Source: DASZZZ01 sp036260375
Lineage (GTDB): Bacteria > Actinomycetota > CADDZG01 > WHSQ01
Assembly (NCBI GenBank): GCA_036260375.1
Contig: DASZZZ010000003.1
Location: 1-19,615 of the forward strand
Length of the DNA stretch: 19,615 nt
Reading direction: 5' to 3'
The notes beneath the pieces are model-generated. The model searched no databases and had not been told where the DNA came from. It saw only the letters and a program-made list of their open reading frames with translations. A program made the translations under genes and the position numbers. Numbering within the stretch: the first letter of the stretch is position 1; every line of letters starts with the position of its first letter. This document shows, in pieces, positions 1 to 6,481 of the stretch.

Positions 1-1
1 G

Positions 2-739
2 GACCTCGGCCCGGAGCCCTCGGAGCCGCGCGACATCCGAGGGGCTCGGGTGCTGTGCCTCGTCGGCGACTCCGTCACGACGGACCACATCTCGCCCGCC
101 GGATCGATCGCGCCGGCGTCTCCCGCGGGGAGGTACCTGAAGGAGCAGGGCGTCGACGTCCGTGACTTCAACAGCTACGGGTCACGCCGCGGGAACCACG
201 AGGTGATGATGCGCGGCACGTTCGCGAACATCCGCTTCCGCAACCTGCTCGCCGAGGGCAAGGAGGGCGGCTGGACGAAGAAGCTGCCCGAGGGCGAGGT
301 CACGACGATCTTCGAGGCCTCCGAGGCATACCGCGCCGAGGGCGTTCCGCTGCTGATCGTCGCCGGGAAGGAATACGGGTCGGGCAGCTCGCGCGACTGG
401 GCCGCGAAGGGCCCGCTGCTCCAGGGCGTGCGCGCCGTGATCGCGCAGAGCTTCGAGCGGATCCATCGCAGCAACCTCGTCGGCATGGGGATCCTGCCGC
501 TGCAGTTCGCCGAGGGCGAGGGGGCCGAGTCGCTCGGGCTCGACGGCACCGAGACGTACGAGATCGTCGACCTGCCGTCGAACCTACGCCCGCACGCGCG
601 CCTCACGGTGCGTGCGACGAAGGACGGCGACACGAAGGAGTTCGAAGCCGAGGCGCGCATCGACTCCGACGTCGAGATGGACTACTACCGCCACGGCGGA
701 GTCCTCCAGCTCGTACTTCGCCGTCTCCTCGCCGACTGA
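2..739 (+). CDS. acnA: Aconitate hydratase (AcnA/IRP1 type), C-terminal part, 5'-truncated by window edge
   Basis: Aconitase interconverts citrate and isocitrate in the TCA cycle using a 4Fe-4S cluster. The frame is open from the first bases, so the gene starts outside the window; the GTG at 50 is internal. What is visible is the end of the linker and the C-terminal swivel domain. Family motifs are GDSVTTDHISPAG, NSYGSRRGNHEVMMRGTFAN, GKEYGSGSSRDWAAKG (the substrate-binding SSRDW loop) and IAQSFERIHRSNLVGMGILP. The Fe-S cysteines lie in the missing N-terminal part and cannot be checked. The gene converges on the hydrolase gene, whose stop lies 40 bases downstream. A broken copy of this same 3' end lies about 2.9 kb to the right. 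The family assignment is secure; acnA rather than a paralogue is inferred from the motifs. Confidence 0.95.
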   Translation, partial: DLGPEPSEPRDIRGARVLCLVGDSVTTDHISPAGSIAPASPAGRYLKEQGVDVRDFNSYGSRRGNHEVMMRGTFANIRFRNLLAEGKEGGWTKKLPEGEVTTIFEASEAYRAEGVPLLIVAGKEYGSGSSRDWAAKGPLLQGVRAVIAQSFERIHRSNLVGMGILPLQFAEGEGAESLGLDGTETYEIVDLPSNLRPHARLTVRATKDGDTKEFEAEARIDSDVEMDYYRHGGVLQLVLRRLLAD

Positions 740-779
740 CGCGCCTGAGCCGGCGGCGTGGCGATGCAAACGGCTCCGG

Positions 780-2849
780 TCACGGGCCGGCGCGGCGGCT
801 GAAGGCGGCGTCGGCGACGTCGATCGCGCCCGCGCGCATGCGGTCGAAGCGCAGCTCGACCGCGTCGATGTCGTCGAGGTCGACGCCGTCGAAGCGACGC
901 AGCGGGAACCGCACCTGGTTGAGGATGACGTGGTCCCGCCCGCGCCCGAGCGGGTACGCGAGCGCGGCGTTGCCGACCTCCGAAGCCGCGACGGAGTCGT
1001 CGTCGCCGTCGCCGTCGACGAGGGCCACCGACATGTCCTGCAGCTCGAACCGTCGGTTGGCGAAGTAATCCGGGTTCACCACGGCGCGGAACTGGAACGC
1101 GTCGAAGCGCGTGACGTCTGAGCGCGCGTCGGCGATCTCGAAGCGCACGACGCCCGAGCGCGTCGACCAGCCGAGCGTCGCGCGCGCGAGGCCCGGCAGG
1201 TGGATGTCGTCGTACGCGTAGTCCTCGGACAGGCACGGCGTCTCCCACGTGTTGGCGCACCACGAATACACCGTCATGTCCGTGGGATGCACGGCGCCGC
1301 CGGCGTCGCCGACGAAGAGATCGCCGGGGTCGGTGAAGCGCGCGACGTCCATGCGGCGCGCGGGACGGTCGGGCGCGAGGTAGCTGACGAGCGTGCGCGC
1401 CGGCGCGATCCAGCCGGGCGCCGACGCCCCCGTCCACATGCGGTCGAGCGCCCTCTCGCCGGCGAGGTAACGGCGGAAGAAGCCGACGATGTAGGCGCGG
1501 CCCATGCGGCGTTGGTCGGTCTCGCCGAGCCGGTCGGTGCACGACGTCCACCGGCCGTCGTTGAACGCGCCCGGGTAGCCGCTCGACGGCGACCACACGG
1601 TGTTGAAGAAGTTGTGGTTCGCGCCGAAGGCCGTGATCGTGTGCTTGGCGCCCGGGTCGCCGGGCAACGCGTAACGGGAGTCGTCGAAGAAGTGCACGCC
1701 CTGGAGGTCGGATACGTCGCCGTCGCAGTAGGGAAGCAGCACGGCGAAGTCCGCCTCCGTGATCGTGACCCGCGTGAAGTCGACCGGCGCCAGGGCGAGC
1801 ACCGCGTCGATGCCGTACGGGTCGTCGCGCTCGTCGTCGACGATCTTGTGCCACACCGCGCCCTCGCCGCCGCGCGAGTGACCCATCGTGCCGATCCTGT
1901 CGAGGTCGACCTTGCCGACGAACGCGTCGCCGAAGGGCTCCCCGCCCGTCGTCGACCACTGCCGCCACAGGTCGACGTGATGTTCCAGCACCTCCCCGCG
2001 CTGGCGCATCCCGGCGTCTTCGACCTTGTTGCCGAGGACGTTGACGCCGTTCGCGCTGACCGAGGCGACGACGAAACCGTGGCTCGCCAGCGCGCGCGCC
2101 GCGTAGTCGTAGCCCGCGTAGTTGGGCAACGGCTTCCATCCGTCGCCGCACGGCCATCGGTAGCGCGTCTCGTCGCGCCGGTAGCACGTCGAGTGGTTGC
2201 CGTGCATGAAGAGCACGAGTGGGTACGGCCCGCCGGAGAGCCCGGTGGGGAAGTGGACGTCGGCGACGATGTCGACGCGCGCCCCGACCTCCGACGGCTG
2301 AAACGCCTCGTCGCCGAAGTCGTAGACGGCGCGCGTCACCTCGAGGGGGCCGAGGCCCGCATCCGCGGTCGCGGCCTGCCGCCCGTCCGTCGCCGCCGAT
2401 GGTTGCGGCGCGGCGGACCGCCGCGGACCCTCGTAGCGAATACGAATCGGCTCGGTGAGCACCGTCGCGTCGCGCGTGATCGCCACGACCTCGTCGGCGC
2501 GCGCGCCCGGTATCCCGTAGCCGACGACGCGTCCGCCGGCGCGGACCTCGTAGCGCAGGGCGCGCGGCGGGAAACGCCCCTCGACCGTGACGCGCAACAC
2601 GCTCTCGGCGCCGGCCCCGGTGACGACGCTCACTCGCTCGACCGTCGCCGGCGGCTCGGAGCGGACCACCACGCCGGGTGCGTCGAGCGCCGCCGACACT
2701 ACGCGTGCCGACGGCACGGCGGGGCCGGGGGCGGGGGCAGGAGCGGGTGCGGGACGCGGCGCGGCGCCGGCCCCGGGGCCGGCCAGCAGGGACACGACGA
2801 GCGCCGCCCCCACGAGGGCTGCGGTGGTACGGCGGCGTGAGGTGGACAT
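780..2849 (-). CDS. Secreted alpha/beta-hydrolase with C-terminal beta-rich domain
   Basis: The protein has 689 residues from the ATG at 2849. That start is chosen because AGGAGG sits just upstream and the product begins with a clean signal peptide (basic STSRRR, hydrophobic AALVGAALVVSLLAG), followed by an Ala/Pro-rich stretch. An in-frame ATG at 2933 would add 28 charged residues before the signal peptide. Fold motifs are an oxyanion-type HGN at H216, the nucleophile elbow GHSRGG with Ser325, an Asp cluster at D376-D381, and His412 in NHNFFN, which together could form a Ser-Asp-His triad. The arrangement resembles secreted chlorophyllase/cutinase-like hydrolases, but the substrate is unknown. 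Residues from about 480 to the end look like a beta-sandwich domain, with Asp-rich DGDGDDD near the end. It is transcribed away from the decayed aconitase copy. Esterase activity is inferred, not shown. Confidence 0.8.
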   Translation of the reverse strand: MSTSRRRTTAALVGAALVVSLLAGPGAGAAPRPAPAPAPAPGPAVPSARVVSAALDAPGVVVRSEPPATVERVSVVTGAGAESVLRVTVEGRFPPRALRYEVRAGGRVVGYGIPGARADEVVAITRDATVLTEPIRIRYEGPRRSAAPQPSAATDGRQAATADAGLGPLEVTRAVYDFGDEAFQPSEVGARVDIVADVHFPTGLSGGPYPLVLFMHGNHSTCYRRDETRYRWPCGDGWKPLPNYAGYDYAARALASHGFVVASVSANGVNVLGNKVEDAGMRQRGEVLEHHVDLWRQWSTTGGEPFGDAFVGKVDLDRIGTMGHSRGGEGAVWHKIVDDERDDPYGIDAVLALAPVDFTRVTITEADFAVLLPYCDGDVSDLQGVHFFDDSRYALPGDPGAKHTITAFGANHNFFNTVWSPSSGYPGAFNDGRWTSCTDRLGETDQRRMGRAYIVGFFRRYLAGERALDRMWTGASAPGWIAPARTLVSYLAPDRPARRMDVARFTDPGDLFVGDAGGAVHPTDMTVYSWCANTWETPCLSEDYAYDDIHLPGLARATLGWSTRSGVVRFEIADARSDVTRFDAFQFRAVVNPDYFANRRFELQDMSVALVDGDGDDDSVAASEVGNAALAYPLGRGRDHVILNQVRFPLRRFDGVDLDDIDAVELRFDRMRAGAIDVADAAFSRRAGP

Positions 2850-3179
2850 CGCTCCTCCTGGTCGGGAACGGGCTCGCGGTTCGTTCGGGTCATCCGGTTC
2901 CGGCCCGCGTTCGGTGACACGCTTCCGACGCACGACGCCACCGTTTGGTTCCGACCCGCGGGCGCGACCGCCGAGTTCCCGTAAGCAGGGCCCGCAGGGC
3001 GGTCACCTCGCACTGGACGGGCCGCCGGCGATGGAGCCAGCCTGGAAGACGACCGTGGCAAGGGCACGACCACGTGCCGACGTCGGTGCGATGTGGTTGC
3101 GCCGTTGCGGCAGACGACGGCGGTCTACGCCCTCGGCATTGCGAGCACGCTACCTAGCACCCCGCGAGCAGTGAGATCT
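2850..3179. other. Intergenic region upstream of the hydrolase gene
   Basis: No convincing gene is seen on either strand. The stretch contains the ribosome-binding site of the hydrolase gene (CTCCTCCT on the plus strand near 2851). It also has a 14-base near-repeat at 2897-2910 and 2947-2960 (13 of 14 bases alike) and a small inverted repeat, GGCAC/GTGCC, at 3063-3078. The hydrolase promoter must lie here, but no clear -35/-10 pair could be fixed. I found no recognisable aconitase similarity in it, so the decayed copy begins only near 3185. Confidence 0.5.
2897..2960. repeat. Pair of 14-base near-identical direct repeats upstream of hydrolase gene
   Basis: GGTTCCGGCCCGCG at 2897-2910 and GGTTCCGACCCGCG at 2947-2960 differ at one base, with starts 50 bases apart. 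On the minus strand, toward the hydrolase gene, each reads CGCGGG(T/C)CGGAACC. They could be operator copies, or chance in very G+C-rich DNA. Confidence 0.35.
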
Positions 3180-3184
3180 GACAT

Positions 3185-3535
3185 CTGTCGACGCGGCCGA
3201 GCAGCTACGCCGAGGACGGGACGCCGCTGATCGTCCTCGTGGGCAAGGAGTACGGTCCGGGGGGCTCGCGCGATTGGGCCGTGAAGGGACCACGCTCCAC
3301 GAAGTGCGCGCACTGATCGCGCAGAGCTTCGAGCGCATCCACTCGTCGGCATGGGCCATCCTGCCGCTGCAGTTCGCCAAGGGCGAGGGGGCCGAGTCGC
3401 TGCGCCTCCGACAGAACAGAGACCTTCGAGATCGCCGAGTTGGAGACCGAGGCGCGCGTCGACTCCGACGCCGAGACCGACGACTACCGCCCGGCGCAGT
3501 GCTGCGATTGATCCTCCGTCGGCTCGGGTCCGCAG
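3185..3535 (+). pseudogene. Decayed, frameshifted copy of the aconitase C-terminal end
   Basis: The reading jumps between two frames. Frame 2 gives GTPLIVLVGKEYGPGGSRDW up to about 3290. Frame 1 gives EVRALIAQSFERIH and ILPLQFAKGEGAESLRL to about 3408. Frame 2 again gives ETFEIAELETEARVDSDAE and then a TGA at 3509. Frame 1 ends with VLRLILRRL. Each piece aligns in order with the intact aconitase tail at about 320-730. Differences include a net 9-base loss inside the ERIH(RSNLVG) region and loss of roughly 25 codons before the EARVDSD segment. Bases 3358-3401 match 491-534 at 43 of 44 positions. It has no start, no upstream domains and no plausible function. It runs convergent to the orphan gene ending at 3545. 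Confidence 0.9.
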
Positions 3536-3544
3536 CCACCGCCG

Positions 3545-5437
3545 TTAGCTCACAGACGTGGACGGCGGTTGCCTGTTCGCAACCCCCAGCCGGTCTGCAA
3601 CCCGCTCAAGCCTGCTCCTTACTCTGGTCGCCATACGTCTAGGGCGGGGTACGCCGTGGGGACCAAACCTCTGAATGAGGAAGTTCCTGAGAAACACCGT
3701 AGCGAGCGACGAATGCTTCCACTCGCGCAATAGGACGCCCACATCATGACCTTGCTCGGCAAGGCCCTCGAGCATCTCCAGTTCACGGAGATCGATGACG
3801 CATACATCCTCGATGGAGGCATGAATGAGACATCGCTCCCGCCTCAATTGATCCCTGATGTACTCCACGGTAAAGGAGTGCACGGGATAGCCACCGCCGA
3901 CAACAACGACGGGAATGACTCTCAAATCGACGCGCCGCGCACTTGTCAACGGCCGTTCGTCCTTCAAGATATCGCGCGCAACGGCATCAAGTTGCCGGCA
4001 TTTTTTCAGCACGAGCCGCTCAGTATCACTGTGGAAGGCGGCGACGCTTCCCTCGATTCGCGTTGCCGTCGATAGCTGGCCACTAACGATCTCGTAGAGA
4101 ACGATCGCGTGGCCTACATCTATGGCAGCATCGCATCTCTTTCCGTTGAAGGCGCGACCAATGTCATCCTCCGAATAGAACGCTCGTTCCTCAGTACCAA
4201 GCAATGGGGGGGCCAACGTAATGAGCTGATCCACGACGGACTTCTCAATCATCTCAGCATACGCATGCGTCCACTGGTCGCGCGCCCGCTCGCCATGCGC
4301 GCTTTTCTCGTGGTCATGCACGAGCCAGTACAGACCCGTCGTGATTCGGTCCCATAGAAAGTCGATGTCTAAGACAAGAAGGCCATTGCCACCGCGTAGC
4401 ACGGGCGTCTGTTGAAACGGCAAGTAATCGAACGGAGCAAGACGCTCACGAAATCGGCGGTTGAAGCCCTCTTCTGTGTCAGCGACCAACCTGAAAAAAC
4501 GTTCACGAACTGCGTCGTCGACGGCTCCAAAAGACTCCGCAAGATACGGGGGTCGATCTGGTCTCCACGCCATCGCGGTGGCGACCAGAGCAAACCCGAG
4601 CGCGAGGATGTCCTCAAGATCTAGTCCAGTCGCCTCCATGACAAGCTGCTGGGGAGCCGCCCGCAACCGTACGCGCTCGACGCGCGCGCCGTATTCGAGC
4701 CAGAGGCGATCATGTCGATCGATGGCGGAGTACATGTCGTCGTGCTGGTAGAGCAGACCAAGACGCACGATCTCCATGACAATGTAGGTAGGGACGTTTC
4801 CAAGTGTCTCGCTGTCGTCTTCGCTCGCTGCGAGCGTCGTGCCGACAGCGTGCGCCAATAGAATAGCCTGTACATCGGGCGGCACGGCATCATCCGACAT
4901 TGGATTCGAAACCGAGAGAGCAATGAACAAGTGCCTCATCGTAGCGAGCAACTGCTGTCGCCCGAGAATCACGTAGCGCATCGTCGGATCACGCAGGGCC
5001 GACCGCAACCGCGACGCACACTGCGGTTCGAGACTATCAACGTAGCCGTCGGCGATTGCTTGCGCCTCGTCCTTCCGTGCAATGAGTCTATTGAGTAGCG
5101 CGAGGCGCGTGATGAGCTCCGATCGGCTGTGTCTGCGTAGCGCAGCCTCGACGACAGCATTGATGTTCTTGCGATACATTTCGGCAAGCTCTGGTGCGTA
5201 CACCGACAAGTCGACGTACGTGCCGAGGTAGTCATCGGGCGTCGGCATCGCTCCAGGAGGAACAGCGAGACCCGTACTGGTCGCAGACGTCATGTCCGCT
5301 GCAACGAGTGGGACACTTGAGCCCGCGATAGTCAGCCGGTCCGTCGGCACGACCAGATAACCACGCAGCTCCGCGGGTTCGCGCGATGACAACAGTCGGT
5401 AGAGTTCGTCACCGCCTAGGTCGTCAAGAGGCGACAT
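3545..5437 (-). CDS. Unrecognised 630-residue protein; possible PD-(D/E)XK nuclease-like C-terminal half
   Basis: I do not recognise this gene by name. It is one uninterrupted frame of 630 codons in DNA clearly poorer in G+C than its surroundings (33 of 60 bases in 4921-4980, against 46 of 60 in 9121-9180), suggesting acquisition by transfer. Residues 1 to about 340 look helical and soluble, with no signal peptide or membrane segment. Residues 341-490 recall the layout of restriction-endonuclease-fold proteins: a GNGLLVLDIDFLW beta region, a helix with E395/E398, then CDAAID (D436, D440), a hydrophobic strand and Glu449. The catalytic Lys expected at 451 is Val. K478/K479 and Q482 follow in a helix. 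The start at 5437 lacks a good Shine-Dalgarno sequence. It lies 38 bases after rpsI on the same strand, so read-through expression is possible. The nuclease fold is a weak inference. Confidence 0.75.
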   Translation of the reverse strand: MSPLDDLGGDELYRLLSSREPAELRGYLVVPTDRLTIAGSSVPLVAADMTSATSTGLAVPPGAMPTPDDYLGTYVDLSVYAPELAEMYRKNINAVVEAALRRHSRSELITRLALLNRLIARKDEAQAIADGYVDSLEPQCASRLRSALRDPTMRYVILGRQQLLATMRHLFIALSVSNPMSDDAVPPDVQAILLAHAVGTTLAASEDDSETLGNVPTYIVMEIVRLGLLYQHDDMYSAIDRHDRLWLEYGARVERVRLRAAPQQLVMEATGLDLEDILALGFALVATAMAWRPDRPPYLAESFGAVDDAVRERFFRLVADTEEGFNRRFRERLAPFDYLPFQQTPVLRGGNGLLVLDIDFLWDRITTGLYWLVHDHEKSAHGERARDQWTHAYAEMIEKSVVDQLITLAPPLLGTEERAFYSEDDIGRAFNGKRCDAAIDVGHAIVLYEIVSGQLSTATRIEGSVAAFHSDTERLVLKKCRQLDAVARDILKDERPLTSARRVDLRVIPVVVVGGGYPVHSFTVEYIRDQLRRERCLIHASIEDVCVIDLRELEMLEGLAEQGHDVGVLLREWKHSSLATVFLRNFLIQRFGPHGVPRPRRMATRVRSRLERVADRLGVANRQPPSTSVS

Positions 5438-5475
5438 GCTTGGCGATGAAGAAAGTCCGCTTCGTGGTTGTTGCG

Positions 5476-5868
5476 TTAGCGCTTCGAGTACTGGGGCGCC
5501 TTGCGGGCCTTCTTGAGGCCGTACTTGCGGCGCTCCTTCTCGCGCGCGTCGCGCGTCAAAAAGCCCTGCTTCTTGAGGATCGGCCGGAGGTCGGGGTCGA
5601 GCTCGGCGAGAGCGCGCGCGAGCGCGTGGCGCAGCGCGCCGGCCTGCCCCGCGACACCGCCGCCCTCGAGCTTCGCGATGACGTCGTAGCGGCCCTCGGT
5701 GTTGGTCAGGCGCAGCGGCTCGGTGAGGATCATGCGGTGGGTCGCGCTCGGGAAGTAGTCCTCGAGCGGACGGCCGTTGATCTCCCAGCGCCCCGTGCCG
5801 GGCACGAGACGGGCGCGACAGACCGACGACTTGCGCCGGCCGGTCGCCCTCGTGAGCGCTTCAGCCAC
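5476..5868 (-). CDS. rpsI: 30S ribosomal protein S9
   Basis: S9 is a 30S head protein whose C-terminal tail reaches the P-site tRNA. The product has 130 residues, the usual length. It carries the family features ATGRRKSSVCRARL near the start, GGGVAGQAGALRHALARAL in the middle, and the basic ending KKARKAPQYSKR with the terminal Lys-Arg. The start is GTG, preceded by AGGAGGT eight bases upstream inside the rplM end. The two genes overlap by eight bases, which indicates translational coupling to rplM. Here it is the last ribosomal gene of the cluster; the lower-G+C orphan gene follows after 38 bases. Confidence 0.98.
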   Translation of the reverse strand: MAEALTRATGRRKSSVCRARLVPGTGRWEINGRPLEDYFPSATHRMILTEPLRLTNTEGRYDVIAKLEGGGVAGQAGALRHALARALAELDPDLRPILKKQGFLTRDAREKERRKYGLKKARKAPQYSKR

Positions 5869-6352
5869 GGGTGACCTCCTGGATCGTGTGCGCCTGCTCC
5901 GGGTTGTGCGGCGCGGCGACCTGCTTGATGTCGAGCGTCTTCGGGTCCTGCGCGTGGTGCGGGTGGTCCGGACCGGCGTAGACCTTCAGCTTCTTGAGCA
6001 TCGCCCGCCCGAGCCGGTTGCCCGGAAGCATGCCCTTGACCGCCTTCTCGACGACCGCCTCGGGCTTCTGTGTCATCGCCTTGGACGCGGGGACGTGCTT
6101 GAGGCCGCCGGGGTAGCCGGAGTGCCGGTAGTAGTTCTTCTGCGTCAGCTTGTTTCCGGTGAGCACGACCTTGGACGCGTTGACGACGACGACGTGGTCG
6201 CCGGTGTCGAGGTGCGGCGCGAAGTTCGCCTTGTGCTTGCCGCGCAGGCGCTTGGCGACCTCCGACGCGAGGCGGCCGAGGACGACGCCGTCGGCGTCGA
6301 CCAGCCACCACTCGCGCGTGATCTCACTCGGCTTGGTCGAATGGGTCTTCAT
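5861..6352 (-). CDS. rplM: 50S ribosomal protein L13
   Basis: L13 is an early-assembly 23S rRNA-binding protein. The product has 163 residues from the ATG at 6352, giving MKTHSTKPSEITREWW, the typical family N-terminus. An upstream in-frame start at 6412 would add 20 atypical residues, and GGAAAGG lies just before 6352. Motifs include DADGVVLGRLAS, GDHVVVVNASKVVLTG, HSGYPGG and GMLPGNRLGR. rplM-rpsI forms its own unit here, with a good promoter and a foldable leader upstream (see the promoter and leader entries). A secreted repeat protein separates it from truA, its usual actinobacterial neighbour. Confidence 0.98.
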   Translation of the reverse strand: MKTHSTKPSEITREWWLVDADGVVLGRLASEVAKRLRGKHKANFAPHLDTGDHVVVVNASKVVLTGNKLTQKNYYRHSGYPGGLKHVPASKAMTQKPEAVVEKAVKGMLPGNRLGRAMLKKLKVYAGPDHPHHAQDPKTLDIKQVAAPHNPEQAHTIQEVTRG

Positions 6353-6358
6353 CGCTGC

Positions 6359-6432
6359 CTTTCCGTCGGGCCATCCGGCCCTCTCGCACCGGCCCACTCG
6401 GCGCGCACGCACCGCGGGCGTCGGGCGGAAAG
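6359..6432 (-). promoter_or_regulatory. Candidate rplM leader RNA that pairs the Shine-Dalgarno sequence
   Basis: In the transcript sense (minus strand), CTTTCCG at 6432-6426 is perfectly complementary to CGGAAAG at 6365-6359. The latter contains most of the rplM Shine-Dalgarno sequence and lies six bases before the ATG. Next to this stem is a perfect hairpin, GGGCC-GGAT-GGCCC, at 6381-6368. Together they could close off the ribosome-binding site and allow autoregulation by L13. L13 autoregulation is known in other bacteria, but this particular structure is inferred by eye. The 5' stem arm sits very near the predicted transcription start, so part of it may not be transcribed. Confidence 0.45.
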
Positions 6433-6436
6433 TCGC

Positions 6437-6465
6437 AGGATATCGGCCCTTTCGCCCGCGGTCAA
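6437..6465 (-). promoter_or_regulatory. Candidate sigma-70-type promoter of rplM-rpsI
   Basis: Reading the minus strand, TTGACC (6465-6460) is separated by exactly 17 bases from TATCCT (6442-6437). This is a strong match to the housekeeping -35/-10 pattern. Transcription would start near 6430 and give a leader of about 78 bases before the rplM ATG. It lies in the 129-base gap after the RTX-like gene, the expected place for a unit promoter. Confidence 0.7.
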
Positions 6466-6481
6466 ACCGAGGAACGCCCCC

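Noticed and set aside
740..779. Bidirectional terminator between the convergent aconitase and hydrolase genes
   Set aside because: Only a five-base stem (GAGCC/GGCTC) with a 20-base loop and no T-tract was seen.
1200..2840. Open plus-strand frame of about 546 codons opposite the hydrolase gene
   Set aside because: Low-complexity Arg/Val/Ala translation with no motifs. The minus strand carries a signal peptide, catalytic motifs and a ribosome-binding site.
3125..3352. Small minus-strand frame opposite the aconitase remnant
   Set aside because: Its translation is Arg/Ala/Ser-rich with no motif, and it reads against recognisable aconitase remnants.
3185..3535. A functional second aconitase or small swivel-domain protein
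   Set aside because: Three frame changes, a missing segment, an internal TGA and no start codon or ribosome-binding site in the first frame.
5438..5475. A promoter or terminator between rpsI and the orphan gene
   Set aside because: The 38 bases contain no hairpin with a T-tract and no recognisable -35/-10 pair, so neither is annotated.
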